Shown piece by piece: positions 18,161-28,134 of a stretch of DNA of 64,000 nucleotides. Made by a program: the position numbers and the translations under genes. A model generated the notes under the pieces. That model was not told the origin of the DNA, searched no databases, and saw only the letters and a list, made by a program, of their open reading frames with translations. Positions within the stretch are counted from its first letter, which is position 1. Each line of letters begins with the position of its first letter. Source of the stretch: Moritella sp. Urea-trap-13 (GTDB lineage: Bacteria > Pseudomonadota > Gammaproteobacteria > Enterobacterales > Moritellaceae); NCBI RefSeq assembly GCF_002836355.1, contig NZ_PJCA01000031.1, forward strand, positions 1,302,001 through 1,366,000, written 5' to 3'.

Positions 18161-19354
18161 TTATTTCGCTAATTTCTCTTGCTTAGATAGACATGATCTC
18201 AGCATTAAGAAACCAATCACACCAGAGAGTAATGAACCTAAGATAATACCAAGGCGCTCATCAAATAATAAGTTGGTGCCAGTCTCTTCGAAAGCGAGTG
18301 AACCAACAAATAAGCTCATGGTGAAACCAACACCACATAGGATGGCGGTACTATATAAAGAACACCAATCCATGCCTTTTGGCATTTGCGCAATTTTACA
18401 TTTAATTGCTAACCAACATAGACCAAAGATACCCACTTGCTTACCAATAAATAAGCCTAACGCAATACCCATAGGGACTGGATGTAAAATTTGTTCTATA
18501 CCAACACCCGATAAGTTAATACCTGCGTTTGCAAACGCAAAGATAGGTAAGATAACAAAGGCAACAACAAAATGTAGTCCGTGTTCCATCTTCTTCAACG
18601 GTGAATATGATTTATCTTTTGACTGCATTGGGATAAACAAAGCAAGAATAACACCGGCCAATGTTGCATGTACGCCAGATTTCAACATGGCAACCCACAT
18701 CACAATACCAACGATGATATACAGTGCTTTCGAATCAACATTACGCTTATTTAAATAAGCTAGCACAGGAATACAAAGCGCCGCAACGATAAGTGCAGCT
18801 ATTGAAATCTTCGATGTATAGAAGAAAGCAATAATCAAAATCGCACCGATATCATCAAAAATAGCGAGTGAGGTTAAGAATATTTTCAAACTAACTGGTA
18901 CTCGTGAGCCCAGCAAACTCAAAATACCTAATGCAAATGCAATATCTGTTGCAGCAGGAATAGCCCAACCACTTAATGCTGCAGGATCATCGATGTTGAA
19001 ATAAACATAAATAAGCGCAGGGAATAACATACCACCGATAGCACCAATACCCGGTAGGATAATATTACGCGGATCAGAGAGTTCACCTTCGACTAACTCT
19101 CGTTTTAGCTCTAGTCCAACTAAAAAGAAGAAGACGGCCATTAAGCCATCATTAATCCAAAGTAATAATGGTTTCGCAATTTCTAAACCACCCAGTTTAA
19201 TCTCGACTGGTGTATCTAAAAATAATGCATATAGTCCTTGTGCAGGGCTATTAGCTAAAATCATAGCCAATACAGCAGAGAACATTAACGTAATGCCACC
19301 CGCTGACTCTAGTTTAAAGAAACTAGATAAAAATGAATCTTGTGTGTTGTTCAT
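18161..19354 (-). CDS. nhaA: Na+/H+ antiporter NhaA
   Basis: NhaA exchanges internal Na+ (or Li+) for external H+ at the inner membrane and is important for pH and salt tolerance. From ATG 19354 the protein has 397 residues (E. coli 388), starting [20 protein letters not shown]. The ion-binding Asp pair is Asp167-Asp168 in [10 protein letters not shown], and [14 protein letters not shown] holds the upstream Asp. About 12 spans are visible. The frame stays open to 19408, but AAGGACAAGC before 19354 and alignment support the internal start. It is monocistronic. Na+ regulation by NhaR cannot be judged; nhaR is not adjacent. Confidence 0.95.
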   Translation of the reverse strand: MNNTQDSFLSSFFKLESAGGITLMFSAVLAMILANSPAQGLYALFLDTPVEIKLGGLEIAKPLLLWINDGLMAVFFFLVGLELKRELVEGELSDPRNIILPGIGAIGGMLFPALIYVYFNIDDPAALSGWAIPAATDIAFALGILSLLGSRVPVSLKIFLTSLAIFDDIGAILIIAFFYTSKISIAALIVAALCIPVLAYLNKRNVDSKALYIIVGIVMWVAMLKSGVHATLAGVILALFIPMQSKDKSYSPLKKMEHGLHFVVAFVILPIFAFANAGINLSGVGIEQILHPVPMGIALGLFIGKQVGIFGLCWLAIKCKIAQMPKGMDWCSLYSTAILCGVGFTMSLFVGSLAFEETGTNLLFDERLGIILGSLLSGVIGFLMLRSCLSKQEKLAK

Positions 19355-19408
19355 GCTTGTCCTTATACTTACATATTCATCTATAAATGGTCGCTCAATA
19401 CAAAACAA

Positions 19409-19840
19409 CGCTAATCCATTACACCACTATAGAATGAAAACATGTCAGTATTATCAAATACTATAAATTAAAGAATAATTAAACAATAATTATATTTAAT
19501 GCTATTAAAGGTGCTTTGCCACCGTTTCGTTTCATTCGACATAATATGACACATAACATTAGGAAATCACACATATATATCTCAAATCCAGCGCTACAAA
19601 ATAACCATAAATGGCTAATTCCCAGCTTTAAACCAGTTGAAAAACCTTCCTTGAATACAAAAACACAAAGAATGTAAATAAAACACTGTCGAGAAGGTAC
19701 TTAAAACGCCGTTTAAGAAGAGTTATGCGCGTAACTCAAACTAATATTAGCTGAATTTATGATAACCGCTTTATAGGGCTTTAAAGTTTATTTTATGAGA
19801 AATTAAATATTTGTAACTCGTATGAAAAACAAGCAGGTGA
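19409..19840. other. Gene-poor spacer upstream of nhaA
   Basis: About 430 AT-rich bases, presumably holding the nhaA promoter. No supported ORF, tRNA or strong hairpin is seen before the pgl terminator. Confidence 0.3.
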
Positions 19841-19880
19841 ACGAAAAAAGACCTGTTAGTATTAACTAACAGGTCTTTTA
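19841..19880 (-). terminator. Terminator after pgl
   Basis: AAAGACCTGTTAGT (19847-19860), loop ATTA, ACTAACAGGTCTTT (19865-19878): a 14-bp stem that runs into TTTTTTCG on the minus strand. Confidence 0.85.
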
Positions 19881-19917
19881 CGCTAAGTACATTGAATTAA
19901 ACCGTTTGGTCTATGTC

Positions 19918-20637
19918 TTAGTTATTAATTAATCTTGCCGCTGCTGCATCCAAGATCCACTCAGTGGTTCCTTGGCTTGCTTTAACTTGTGCAGCTGGAT
20001 AAGCAAGGGCAGCATCTGCATTATCATGGATCTGCTTAATTACTTCAGCTTTGCTCTCGCCCAACACTAAATAGCTAATGCGTTTTGCATTTGCTAACAG
20101 ACGTGCAGTTTTAGAAATACGGTATTGTCCAGACTCTGGGTGCTGTGCAATGATGGCAATATTTTCATCATTGTAATCAGTTTGGCCAGGAAATAATGAT
20201 GCTGTATGACCATCACCACCCATACCAAGTAAGATCCAATCAAAACAAGGCAAACCATTATGCGCAGGGATACACTCTTGCATCTCTTGGGCAAAACGCA
20301 CGACTTCTTGTTCTGGTGTATTTTCACCTAAAATACGGTGAATATTCTCTGTCGGTAGCGCTACCTTAGAAAATAATAATGTTTGAGCTTCACCAAAATT
20401 ACTTTCAGCATCATCAGGTGCTACGCAACGCTCGTCGCCCCACCAAAAATGTAAATTAGCCCAGCTAATACTCGTTGCAAATGGTGCTTGTGCTAAAACT
20501 TTAAATAAAAGCTTTGGCGTACTGCCACCTGATAACGAAATATGTACCGGTTTATCTTGCTGGCTGTATTCAACAAGTGAATAAGCTAGTGACTCAACAA
20601 CTTGTTCTGGTGTTTCAAAAGTACGATAATCCATCAT
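19918..20637 (-). CDS. pgl: 6-phosphogluconolactonase
   Basis: Pgl hydrolyses 6-phosphogluconolactone to 6-phosphogluconate, the second step of the oxidative pentose phosphate pathway. The 239-residue protein is the DevB/NagB-like type (not the YbhE beta-propeller). It shows SLSGGSTPKLLFKVL, WANLHFWWGDERCV and LLGMGGDGHTASLFPG. It lies 82 bp downstream of zwf, and the spacer is made mostly of three 20-bp repeats. The two are very likely cotranscribed, since only pgl is followed by a terminator. Confidence 0.94.
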   Translation of the reverse strand: MMDYRTFETPEQVVESLAYSLVEYSQQDKPVHISLSGGSTPKLLFKVLAQAPFATSISWANLHFWWGDERCVAPDDAESNFGEAQTLLFSKVALPTENIHRILGENTPEQEVVRFAQEMQECIPAHNGLPCFDWILLGMGGDGHTASLFPGQTDYNDENIAIIAQHPESGQYRISKTARLLANAKRISYLVLGESKAEVIKQIHDNADAALAYPAAQVKASQGTTEWILDAAAARLINN

Positions 20638-20656
20638 GATCCCACGCTACTATTAA

Positions 20657-20716
20657 TTTATAAGTTAATAACCTGATTTATAAGTTAATAACCTAGTTTA
20701 TGAGTTAATTAGTGAA
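20657..20716. repeat. Three tandem 20-bp repeats between zwf and pgl
   Basis: Units begin at 20657, 20677 and 20697. The first two differ at only the last bases (TTTATAAGTTAATAACCT core); the third is degenerate. Read on the minus strand they fill the zwf-pgl spacer. Confidence 0.8.
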
Positions 20717-20719
20717 GAA

Positions 20720-22201
20720 TTAGTTAATTACTTCTTCACTCGAAAAACGCCATTCTCGGCCATCTTTCTCAAGCATTTCATCTGCTTTATTCGGACCCCA
20801 ACTGCCACACTTATAACCAAATAAAGATTTTGCTTCTTTTTTGTAGTCTAAGATTGGCTGCACGAATTCCCAACATGCTTTAACTGCATCTGAACGGGCA
20901 AATAACGTTGCGTCGCCTTTCATACAATCAAGTAATAAACGCTCATAAGCTGTTAATAGGTTATTTTCTTCTAAACTATTATAGTCAAAACTCATTGATA
21001 CTTGTTGAGCAGTGAAACCTGCACCTGGTTTTTTCAAACCAAAATCCATTTGAATTGATTCGTTTGGTTGGATACGCAAGATTAGTTTATTTTCAGGCGC
21101 ATTCTGACCAAAGATTGGATGTGGTGTCTTTTTAAAGTGAACCACGATCTCAGTCAAACGTTCTGGCATACGTTTACCTGTACGAACATAGAAAGGTACG
21201 CCGTTCCAACGCCAGTTGTCGATCATCATCTTCATACCCACATATGTAGGAGTACGTGAATCTTCATCAACGTCTTTTTCACTACGGTAACCAGGCATTT
21301 CTTTGCCGTTTACTACACTCTTGGTGTATTGGCCTAGTACTAGGTTATCACGTAGATCTTGTTCTTCAAGTGGACGTAAGCTTTGGATCACTTTAACCAC
21401 TTCGTTACGCATCGCATCTGCGTTGATTACCGCAGGCGGCTCCATCGCTACAAGAGCAAGCACTTGAAGTAAATGATTTTGTAGCATATCGCGTACTGCG
21501 CCAGAATGGTCGTAATAACCACCACGTTCTTCAACGCCTAAGCTTTCAGCCGCTGTAATTTCAACATAGTCGATGAAACTACGGTTCCAAAGCGGCTCAA
21601 ACAAGCCGTTAGAGAAGCGATATACCAATAAGTTCTGTACTGTTTCTTTACCTAGGTAATGATCAATACGGTAGACCTGACGTTCGCGGAAACAAGTATG
21701 TAGATGCTCATCTAACTCGTTTGCAGAAGCAAGATCATAACCAAACGGTTTCTCAACGATTAATCGTTTCCAACCATTACGATCTTTGTTTAATTTATGT
21801 TTAGCTAAATTGGCAGAAATTGCTGCATATAAGCTGGGTGGTGTAGCCATATAATAAATAGCATTACCAACCGTATTATGTTTTTCAGATAACGTTTCTA
21901 AGCGCTCTTTAAAAGCAACATAACTGTCTGCATCTGTCATATTCATTGAGATATAGTACAAATGCTTACTGAAATCTTCAGCTTGTTGCTGAGTAATACC
22001 TTCACTTAGGATTAAATCATTAGTTACTTTTTCACGGAATGAATCGTCCGTAAATGCAGTTTTACTCGCACCCAAAATAGAAAAATCTTCAGGTAACAGC
22101 TCATTGACATAAAGGTGAAAAAGCGCGGGGAGTAGCTTTCGTTTTGTTAAATCACCCGAAGCACCAAAAATGACAATACTGTTATTCTCAGGTTTTACCA
22201 T
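20720..22201 (-). CDS. zwf: Glucose-6-phosphate 1-dehydrogenase
   Basis: Zwf oxidises glucose 6-phosphate to 6-phosphogluconolactone with NADP+, entering the oxidative pentose phosphate pathway. The 493-residue protein (E. coli 491) has the dinucleotide motif [11 protein letters not shown] near the N-terminus, the active site [13 protein letters not shown], and [25 protein letters not shown] precedes the ATG. It heads the zwf-pgl operon; no gnd or edd is present within the window. Confidence 0.96.
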   Translation of the reverse strand: MVKPENNSIVIFGASGDLTKRKLLPALFHLYVNELLPEDFSILGASKTAFTDDSFREKVTNDLILSEGITQQQAEDFSKHLYYISMNMTDADSYVAFKERLETLSEKHNTVGNAIYYMATPPSLYAAISANLAKHKLNKDRNGWKRLIVEKPFGYDLASANELDEHLHTCFRERQVYRIDHYLGKETVQNLLVYRFSNGLFEPLWNRSFIDYVEITAAESLGVEERGGYYDHSGAVRDMLQNHLLQVLALVAMEPPAVINADAMRNEVVKVIQSLRPLEEQDLRDNLVLGQYTKSVVNGKEMPGYRSEKDVDEDSRTPTYVGMKMMIDNWRWNGVPFYVRTGKRMPERLTEIVVHFKKTPHPIFGQNAPENKLILRIQPNESIQMDFGLKKPGAGFTAQQVSMSFDYNSLEENNLLTAYERLLLDCMKGDATLFARSDAVKACWEFVQPILDYKKEAKSLFGYKCGSWGPNKADEMLEKDGREWRFSSEEVIN

Positions 22202-22498
22202 GGTTTAATTTCCTAAAGATTTTATCGAAAAGATATAGAATATATGGCGCTAGTCTGTTTGCGTGATGCATAGATAACGGACTAGGCGCGGCATTATCAC
22301 TCAAAATGAGCAAAAATTAAAATGGTTTCAGCAATATATCCACCAAATACTCACAAATAGGTATTTGATTGAAAGTGTATTTCTAATCAAACGGCACATC
22401 ACTTTCGAATGAAACAAATAATCGAAAGTTTAGAAAGCAGACAAGGTTAAGTAAATGTTAACAGGTGTATAAATAAACAGCGTAAATTAAGTGTCAAT

Positions 22499-23002
22499 TC
22501 ACTCCAAACAGTCGCCTGTCAATTTAATCTCAACATTAGCGATAGACTCATTATTATAATGCGCAGTATAGGATAATGCGCAGTCCGTCGATTCCAGCTT
22601 ATTCATTCTGATCCAACTCTGTTGCGGGCTTACATTTTTACAGGTATACATGCCATCACTTGAAGTAATAGTGGTGCCTTCAACAAGGGGGCCAGAGGTT
22701 AATCCGAGGATATGGCAGATTTCAGTTGGATGTAGTAGTTGCCCAGAAACGAGATAGTACTGTTTGACGTCATATTGGACATACGTTTGACCGTTAATTA
22801 TCTGCTTACGCGATGCGATGTTGGAGGCTGTTTTCAAGGTATCAACCGCGTTGGTTAATTTGCCACGCAGATCCGTTAGCACTGCGACTTTCGCTTCACG
22901 GTGTGTTTTGGTGTACTCGGGGATAGCAAACATAGCTAGAACGGAAAGAACCACAATAACAAATGTTAATTCCAGTAATGAAAAGCCCATTTTTTCATTC
23001 AT
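22499..23002 (-). CDS. Type IV pilin-like (prepilin) protein
   Basis: The 167-residue protein has a class III (type IV) prepilin leader: MNEKMG followed by FSLLELTFVIVVLSVLAMFAIP. Cleavage after Gly6 would leave Phe as residue 1, with Glu at +5. The hydrophobic N-terminal helix is followed by a variable globular part with four Cys residues (C107, C130, C150 and C165 by position count, approximate), which could form disulfides. The region after the helix (REAKVAVLTDLRGKLTNAVD) resembles MSHA-type pilins. It stands alone, without pilus assembly genes nearby, so it needs a prepilin peptidase and secretion machine encoded elsewhere. Confidence 0.85.
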   Translation of the reverse strand: MNEKMGFSLLELTFVIVVLSVLAMFAIPEYTKTHREAKVAVLTDLRGKLTNAVDTLKTASNIASRKQIINGQTYVQYDVKQYYLVSGQLLHPTEICHILGLTSGPLVEGTTITSSDGMYTCKNVSPQQSWIRMNKLESTDCALSYTAHYNNESIANVEIKLTGDCLE

Positions 23003-23180
23003 TAAAATCTAATACCTTAAACTTGTTCAGTTAACTCGAGCGAATACTAACATACCTGCGGTATATACAAGACTAATAATATAATCATTTTAATGTATAT
23101 ATCGCGATGATTTGATACAGTAAAACAACGTTAGATAGTTTAATCTCAATATCTTAAATGTTTTATGTTGGAGTCTATTA

Positions 23181-23846
23181 ATGCAACCTATTCGCCCTGC
23201 TATTTTTTATTCGTTTCGACGTTGCCCATACGCAATGAGAGCACGACTCGCGGTTTGTTATAGCCAAGTTGAAGTTGAATTAAGAGAAGTGGTATTAAAA
23301 GATAAACCAACGAGCTTGTTAGCTTACTCACCTAAAGGCACTGTACCGGTTTTAGTCACCCAAGATAAAAAGGTCATTGATGAAAGCCGCGACATTATGC
23401 AGTGGGCGCTAGCACAAAATGACAGCAATGATTGGTGCCGCCAAAACCAGTCCAATTTACAAAAACAGATCAGCTCACTGATCGATGAGAATGATAACGA
23501 ATTCAAAGCTATTTTAGATAAGTATAAATACGCTGACCGCCACCCTGAATTTACTGAAGCGCAATATCGCGAGCAAGGCAGCCATTTTCTGACTCAGCTA
23601 GAACTGCTACTGAGATTACATAATAACCTTATTGATGAAGATATTAGTCTCGCAGACATTGCTATTTTTCCCTTCATCCGCCAATTTGCAAGTGTTGATA
23701 AAGTCTGGTTCGAGCAAGCCCCCTACCCTAAATTACGCGCTTGGTTAAACCGACATACAAGCTCAATATTATTTACTGATATTATGTATAAATACCCGCA
23801 ATGGTCTGCTGGTGATAAAGCGGTTTATTTTTCCTGTACAAATTAA
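23181..23846 (+). CDS. Glutathione S-transferase family protein
   Basis: The 221-residue protein has an N-terminal thioredoxin-like GST domain (about 5-80) with RRCPYAMRAR, a CPYA motif whose Cys15 is a possible catalytic residue as in glutaredoxin-like and omega-type GSTs. KGTVPVL and VIDESRDIMQWA are the usual glutathione-binding elements. A helical C-terminal domain (about 90-215) with ISLADIAIFPFIRQFA follows. The substrate is unknown; cytoplasmic. Monocistronic, divergent from the pilin gene. Confidence 0.88.
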   Translation: MQPIRPAIFYSFRRCPYAMRARLAVCYSQVEVELREVVLKDKPTSLLAYSPKGTVPVLVTQDKKVIDESRDIMQWALAQNDSNDWCRQNQSNLQKQISSLIDENDNEFKAILDKYKYADRHPEFTEAQYREQGSHFLTQLELLLRLHNNLIDEDISLADIAIFPFIRQFASVDKVWFEQAPYPKLRAWLNRHTSSILFTDIMYKYPQWSAGDKAVYFSCTN

Positions 23847-23901
23847 CTTACGCCTGACAAATTAAGTTATGCCTAACAAATCGATTACGCAGTAAAAACT
23901 A

Positions 23902-23934
23902 AAAAGCCAGTACTACATATGTAGACTGGCTTTT
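23902..23934. terminator. Bidirectional terminator after GST
   Basis: AAAAGCCAG pairs with CTGGCTTTT, with an inner CTAC-ATAT-GTAG stem; small bulge between. T-runs occur on both strands. It serves the GST gene and the convergent 24010 gene. Confidence 0.8.
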
Positions 23935-24009
23935 ATATTGATGACTAAACCCTGTGTTAACTGGTTATGCTCGATTCAACGATCTAAGTCAAAATAGCTA
24001 ATCCCACGG

Positions 24010-24423
24010 CTATGACTTCATCACTAAATAAACAGTGTCATCTTTTTCGTATACTTTTGATAGTTCGTCGCCTTCACCAAGAATGACTACATTCTGGCCC
24101 GATTCAGTTTTCGGCTCGCCACTAACAGCATCAATGATGATTGCTGCACCAATTGCCATCAATAGTGGATTTTGATACCAAGATGGACGTTGGTATCCAT
24201 TTACGACAACAACAGGTCGACCACGATAAATAGGTGCTCGGTAGTTAGGTGCTCTGATTACTTTAGCTGGAGCTCTAACAACTTGGCCAGGTTTACCTAC
24301 ACGACCATGCTCTTGACATTGAACGCCACCAGCACGTTTACAGCCTACCGCTGCGTCTGCAGTCGTAATAGCTGATACGTTAAGAGTAAAAAATGCGGTG
24401 ATCATTATAAGTAGCTTTTTCAT
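24010..24423 (-). CDS. Small secreted hypothetical protein, Arg/Pro-rich
   Basis: The 137-residue protein has a signal peptide (MKKLLIMITAFFTLNVSAITTADA, cut near residue 24). The mature part has two Cys residues close together (GCKRAGGVQCQEHG), then a basic Arg-Ala-Pro-rich stretch (RAPAKVIRAPNYRAPIYRGRP, about 50-70), a hydrophobic patch (LLMAIGAAIIIDAVSG) that could span or associate with a membrane, and an acidic end. The function is unknown. It is monocistronic and shares a terminator with GST. Confidence 0.7.
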   Translation of the reverse strand: MKKLLIMITAFFTLNVSAITTADAAVGCKRAGGVQCQEHGRVGKPGQVVRAPAKVIRAPNYRAPIYRGRPVVVVNGYQRPSWYQNPLLMAIGAAIIIDAVSGEPKTESGQNVVILGEGDELSKVYEKDDTVYLVMKS

Positions 24424-24591
24424 CGTAAATCCTTAATTGATTTGATGATGAAATAGTACTGGATAAAAGCAGGAGGGAATATTTCGTTTGAAATTTAATT
24501 ATCCCAAACGAAATATTTAGCTTAATTATTTATAACAATTTTTATAATACTGTTTATATTTCAATAATTAAGTGCTGACAATATTTTGAGC

Positions 24592-25359
24592 CTAAGCAGT
24601 CAACATACGACGAGCAGCATCAACAACAACTTTAATCGATCTTGTTTCAACAAGCTTCATTGCTGCTTCATCAGGGATCTCTTTTTGGGTGCGGTTAATA
24701 ATAACACCAGCAACACAACCTGCTTTTAGACCTTGGCTTGCACACATAGTAAAGAGTGTTGCAGATTCCATTTCAAAGTTAAGCACGCCCATATCTTGCC
24801 ATTCTTGCATAGAACCTTGGAAACGGCGTGTTACACGACCAGAGAATGTATCGTAGCGTTCTTGACCTGGGTAGAAAGTATCACTTGATGCCGTAACACC
24901 CATATGCACCTTAATACCTTCAGCGTCTACAGCGGCTTTCATTTCAGTCGCAACAGCAAAATCCGCTACTGCAGGGTATTCCATCGGCGCAAAATGCAAG
25001 CTTGCACCGTCAAGACGTACAGAGGCTGTTGTGACAATCATATCGCCAACATTAATGTGCTTTTGAATCGCGCCAGTTGTGCCAACTCTTAAAAATGTTG
25101 TTACACCTAATTGCGCAAGTTCTTCAACAGCAATAGAAGTCGATGGACCACCAATACCAGTTGAACACACTACAACTTTCTTACCTTCTAAATCGGCTAA
25201 ATAAACCGTGTATTCTCGATGACTTGCTAAAAATTTAGGATTTTCCATTTGCTGTGCGATCTTTTCGACACGTGCTGGATCACCTGGAATGATAGCCAAT
25301 TCGGCACCTTGTAAGTCTGCTTTATTGATACCAAGGTGAAAAACGTTTGCAGTAGTCAT
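24592..25359 (-). CDS. udp: Uridine phosphorylase
   Basis: Udp phosphorolyses uridine to uracil and ribose 1-phosphate in pyrimidine salvage. From ATG 25359 (preceded by AAGGAATATGCT) it has 255 residues and matches E. coli Udp: [55 protein letters not shown], and [20 protein letters not shown] frame extension to a GTG at 25392 has no similarity. A CRP-like site upstream fits the CRP/CytR control known for udp in enteric bacteria. Confidence 0.95.
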   Translation of the reverse strand: MTTANVFHLGINKADLQGAELAIIPGDPARVEKIAQQMENPKFLASHREYTVYLADLEGKKVVVCSTGIGGPSTSIAVEELAQLGVTTFLRVGTTGAIQKHINVGDMIVTTASVRLDGASLHFAPMEYPAVADFAVATEMKAAVDAEGIKVHMGVTASSDTFYPGQERYDTFSGRVTRRFQGSMQEWQDMGVLNFEMESATLFTMCASQGLKAGCVAGVIINRTQKEIPDEAAMKLVETRSIKVVVDAARRMLTA

Positions 25360-25462
25360 AGCATATTCCTTAAAACCGGAGAGAACCGTCACTATAAATA
25401 TCAGTATTAAAAATGGCGGTAAATATTAAAAAACAATGATAATGCAGCAGGCTTGCCTATAA

Positions 25463-25478
25463 AGTGATAATTGTCACA
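25463..25478. promoter_or_regulatory. CRP-like site upstream of udp
   Basis: GTGA-TAATTG-TCAC (25464-25477) flanked by A on each side, matching the TGTGA-N6-TCACA consensus in 9 of 10 positions. It is about 105 bp upstream of the udp ATG. Confidence 0.55.
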
Positions 25479-25579
25479 TGTTTCATATATAACCTAATTA
25501 TATTTCATTCATGTTAAGATCTATAAACAATACTTAACTGTATTTTCATGAATTCCGTTAAACGTGTTAATAAATGCGC

Positions 25580-26785
25580 TTAAAACGCTTCATTAACATT
25601 AAAATAGAATCCTGAATCCCCATTACCAAAACCCATGTCTAAGCGTAGATTAACTTTGGGTTTTACTTCAAACCGATAACCCACGCCGGCCGTTGGCAAT
25701 AGCTCATCTGTGGATAATTTATCAATGTTATCGGCAAGCCCACCAGCACCGCCCCAAAATACCATGCCATGTCGACCAGGCAGATTTAAACGATATTCAA
25801 CTTGTGCTAATAACATTTGTTCATCGCGATAGCGTCCCGAGTTATAACCACGTAACAACCCGCCACCGCCTAACGCCGAAAGTTGATCCCAAGGCACATC
25901 CCCCTGGGTAAAACGGCCATGAACTTGCCATGCTAATACATCACCGCTCTCACCTATGCTCAGGTACTCACTATATAATAACGATTGAACATTAAAGTCA
26001 GCTTGGCTACCAAACTCTTGACGATACCACTTCGAATCAAGCTCGACAAGACGGCCAGAACTCGGGCTCAGCACGCTATCTCGACTATCATAGTTAACCA
26101 ATAAGTTAACCCCGACACTACGACTACTCTCCATCAACATACTGCTATCGACTGTCGATTCCAAGCTATCAATATCATCTGCTGAACTATAGTTAAAATC
26201 CATGCCAATACCAATAAAGCTTTGCACGGAAATACGTTTGCGTAACGAAGGCGCCAGTGATAATTGCTGATTATCAAATGTCACCTTATTACCGTCCAGT
26301 CTATTTTCATCATAACCGCGGCCATAATATACTTCAGGTGCATCTGCGATAACGGCATCAACATAAAACCGTAGGGTATCTTGCTGTAAAAATGTTTTAT
26401 TTTCAACAGCAACCCCCAGCGCCCCATTAGCAGAAGCAAAACCGTTAATAATTAATGACGATAGCTGGCTCACCTGATCATTTTTATCTACTTGATAAAG
26501 GCCAATTGCCGAAACGCCAACCCCAAATGACATTTCTGGATTATAAAAAGGTCCAGGTAATACGCTAAAGTCAATCACCTTGTCTTGGTTATACTCGCCA
26601 TCAGCGCCAAGGTTCTCTAATAACCCATCAATCCAACTACCTTGCTCGGCGCTAGCGCTTTTATCTACATAGTTGCTTTCATCTATATAACTGCCGTCAT
26701 CCGCAAAAGCGCTCAGCCCCGTCGTCAGCACGAATAAACCCGAGAGCAGTAACCGTGACTTTAGCTTTGCTCGATAACGACTCAT
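25580..26785 (-). CDS. Omp85-superfamily (BamA/TamA-like) outer-membrane barrel protein without POTRA repeats
   Basis: The 401-residue protein has a signal peptide (about 1-28) and then a surface-antigen (D15/Omp85) barrel. Evidence is the motif GGGGLLRGYNSGRYRDEQML (VRGF/LRGY type, about 305-325), alternating strands, and a final Phe, as recognised by the BAM machine. It is too short for POTRA domains, unlike BamA and TamA, and resembles small patatin-associated or haem/lipid-related Omp85 barrels. It is the third gene of an operon; its ATG overlaps the upstream stop (ATGA). The substrate, if any, is unknown. Confidence 0.8.
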   Translation of the reverse strand: MSRYRAKLKSRLLLSGLFVLTTGLSAFADDGSYIDESNYVDKSASAEQGSWIDGLLENLGADGEYNQDKVIDFSVLPGPFYNPEMSFGVGVSAIGLYQVDKNDQVSQLSSLIINGFASANGALGVAVENKTFLQQDTLRFYVDAVIADAPEVYYGRGYDENRLDGNKVTFDNQQLSLAPSLRKRISVQSFIGIGMDFNYSSADDIDSLESTVDSSMLMESSRSVGVNLLVNYDSRDSVLSPSSGRLVELDSKWYRQEFGSQADFNVQSLLYSEYLSIGESGDVLAWQVHGRFTQGDVPWDQLSALGGGGLLRGYNSGRYRDEQMLLAQVEYRLNLPGRHGMVFWGGAGGLADNIDKLSTDELLPTAGVGYRFEVKPKVNLRLDMGFGNGDSGFYFNVNEAF

Positions 26786-28134
26786 GATTTATCATCCAGG
26801 CGCTTGGCTTTTAACTGCTTGTCATCTTCAACCTGGTTATATGCAGACAATGCTAAAAATTGCTCACTGGTAAAACCATGCGACCACAGTTTTGCAGGTA
26901 TATGGCTAAAGTTAGCTTTAAATTTATCATCAATAAATAACCACAATTTTGCCGTTACATCTATATCAATACCCTGACTGTAACGTGGCAGCGATAATTG
27001 TTTGGCTTGATGCTCTTGCTGACACTCACCTTGCTGGCGATCCTCTGACAAACATTCCCCTGGTAAATAGAGTGGCGCTAGCAAAGGCCAATGAGCATGT
27101 GCTTGGGCGGCTTGTTTATCCACCAAATACGGCGACTGAACATCACCCAAGGCATAATGGCGTTTTAATAACATAAACTTATTTGGCAATGGTTCATTTG
27201 AATCCCACCAATCGCCGTCAATCACATCAAACAATGCATTAGTTTGCTCAGCTGTTACTGGCTCAAGTTGATTGATTGCAGCTGTTAGCCAGCCGTTCAT
27301 GTGTTGATTAAACAAAGTTTTGTTCATCGCTAAGTTATTACTAATTAACGCTAATGCGATCTTAGCACCAAGCATATTTGAGTAAATATCTTCAGGTGAA
27401 TAAGCTGATACTTCCTCAGACCAAAGTGCCCAACTGCGATAACCATGCCATTGTGCTATTTCATGAGACTCCGCCATTAAATAGCCTAACCTTGCAGCCA
27501 TATCTGCGGCTAAATTCCAGCGCTGTAATGGGTCAAGATGTTCAATGTCAAAGGCTTTTAATTGAATGTAACGCGGGCCAATTTCAGGCGGTAACTCTAT
27601 TCTTGCTTCTTGACCTAACTGCTTATAAATTTTATAAAACAAAATGATGCTGTTATCAGCGGTGTCACGTACATGGGCTAAATCGATGAAGCCGCCAAGT
27701 CGCGTATAGATCTGGCCATTATTTTCACCGCTGCTACTGCCGTCTGGCAAGGCTTTTACATAACTGAATGTACCCGCATCAAAAGCATGTGCGCCAATAT
27801 CATTGGCACCAAGCGTATTAGCATAACGAAAGAACGGCACTTGTAATGTTCCAACTTTGACTTTTTGCGCATTACCAAAGGCGCAGCATGGTCTTACATC
27901 ACCTGGCATCGCTAAGCTGGAAAATCCATTTAACTCGGTACTTGCAAGCACATTCCGATCAGGCTGCGCCGTTAGTGCTTCAGCGACAGCTTCATCAGTT
28001 GGTAATGAACGAACTTGCCAATCTTGACTGCAAGCAGTTAATAACATAGCGCCAAACGCAAAAATAGACACTTTAATCAGTTGTATTTTATTAGGGCCTA
28101 TGTTGTGGGTTACAGCATTAAAAGATGCAGTCAT
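26782..28134 (-). CDS. Outer-membrane-type lipoprotein, DUF4056-like
   Basis: The 450-residue protein has an N-terminal hydrophobic segment and a lipobox (LLTAC, Cys35), so it should be lipidated. A conserved-looking RPCCAFG motif (about 80-86) is what leads me to DUF4056; I am moderately sure of that family. Later segments include GYLMAESHEIAQWHGYRSWALWSEE, with HEIAQWHGY reminiscent of a metal-type site, but no catalytic role can be claimed. It is the middle gene of the operon: it overlaps the preceding gene by one base (TAATG) and the following one by four (ATGA). Confidence 0.72.
   Translation of the reverse strand: MTASFNAVTHNIGPNKIQLIKVSIFAFGAMLLTACSQDWQVRSLPTDEAVAEALTAQPDRNVLASTELNGFSSLAMPGDVRPCCAFGNAQKVKVGTLQVPFFRYANTLGANDIGAHAFDAGTFSYVKALPDGSSSGENNGQIYTRLGGFIDLAHVRDTADNSIILFYKIYKQLGQEARIELPPEIGPRYIQLKAFDIEHLDPLQRWNLAADMAARLGYLMAESHEIAQWHGYRSWALWSEEVSAYSPEDIYSNMLGAKIALALISNNLAMNKTLFNQHMNGWLTAAINQLEPVTAEQTNALFDVIDGDWWDSNEPLPNKFMLLKRHYALGDVQSPYLVDKQAAQAHAHWPLLAPLYLPGECLSEDRQQGECQQEHQAKQLSLPRYSQGIDIDVTAKLWLFIDDKFKANFSHIPAKLWSHGFTSEQFLALSAYNQVEDDKQLKAKRLDDKS

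Noticed and set aside
18144-18758. 204-codon plus-strand ORF inside nhaA
   Set aside because: Antisense of nhaA, composition typical of a mirrored membrane protein gene.
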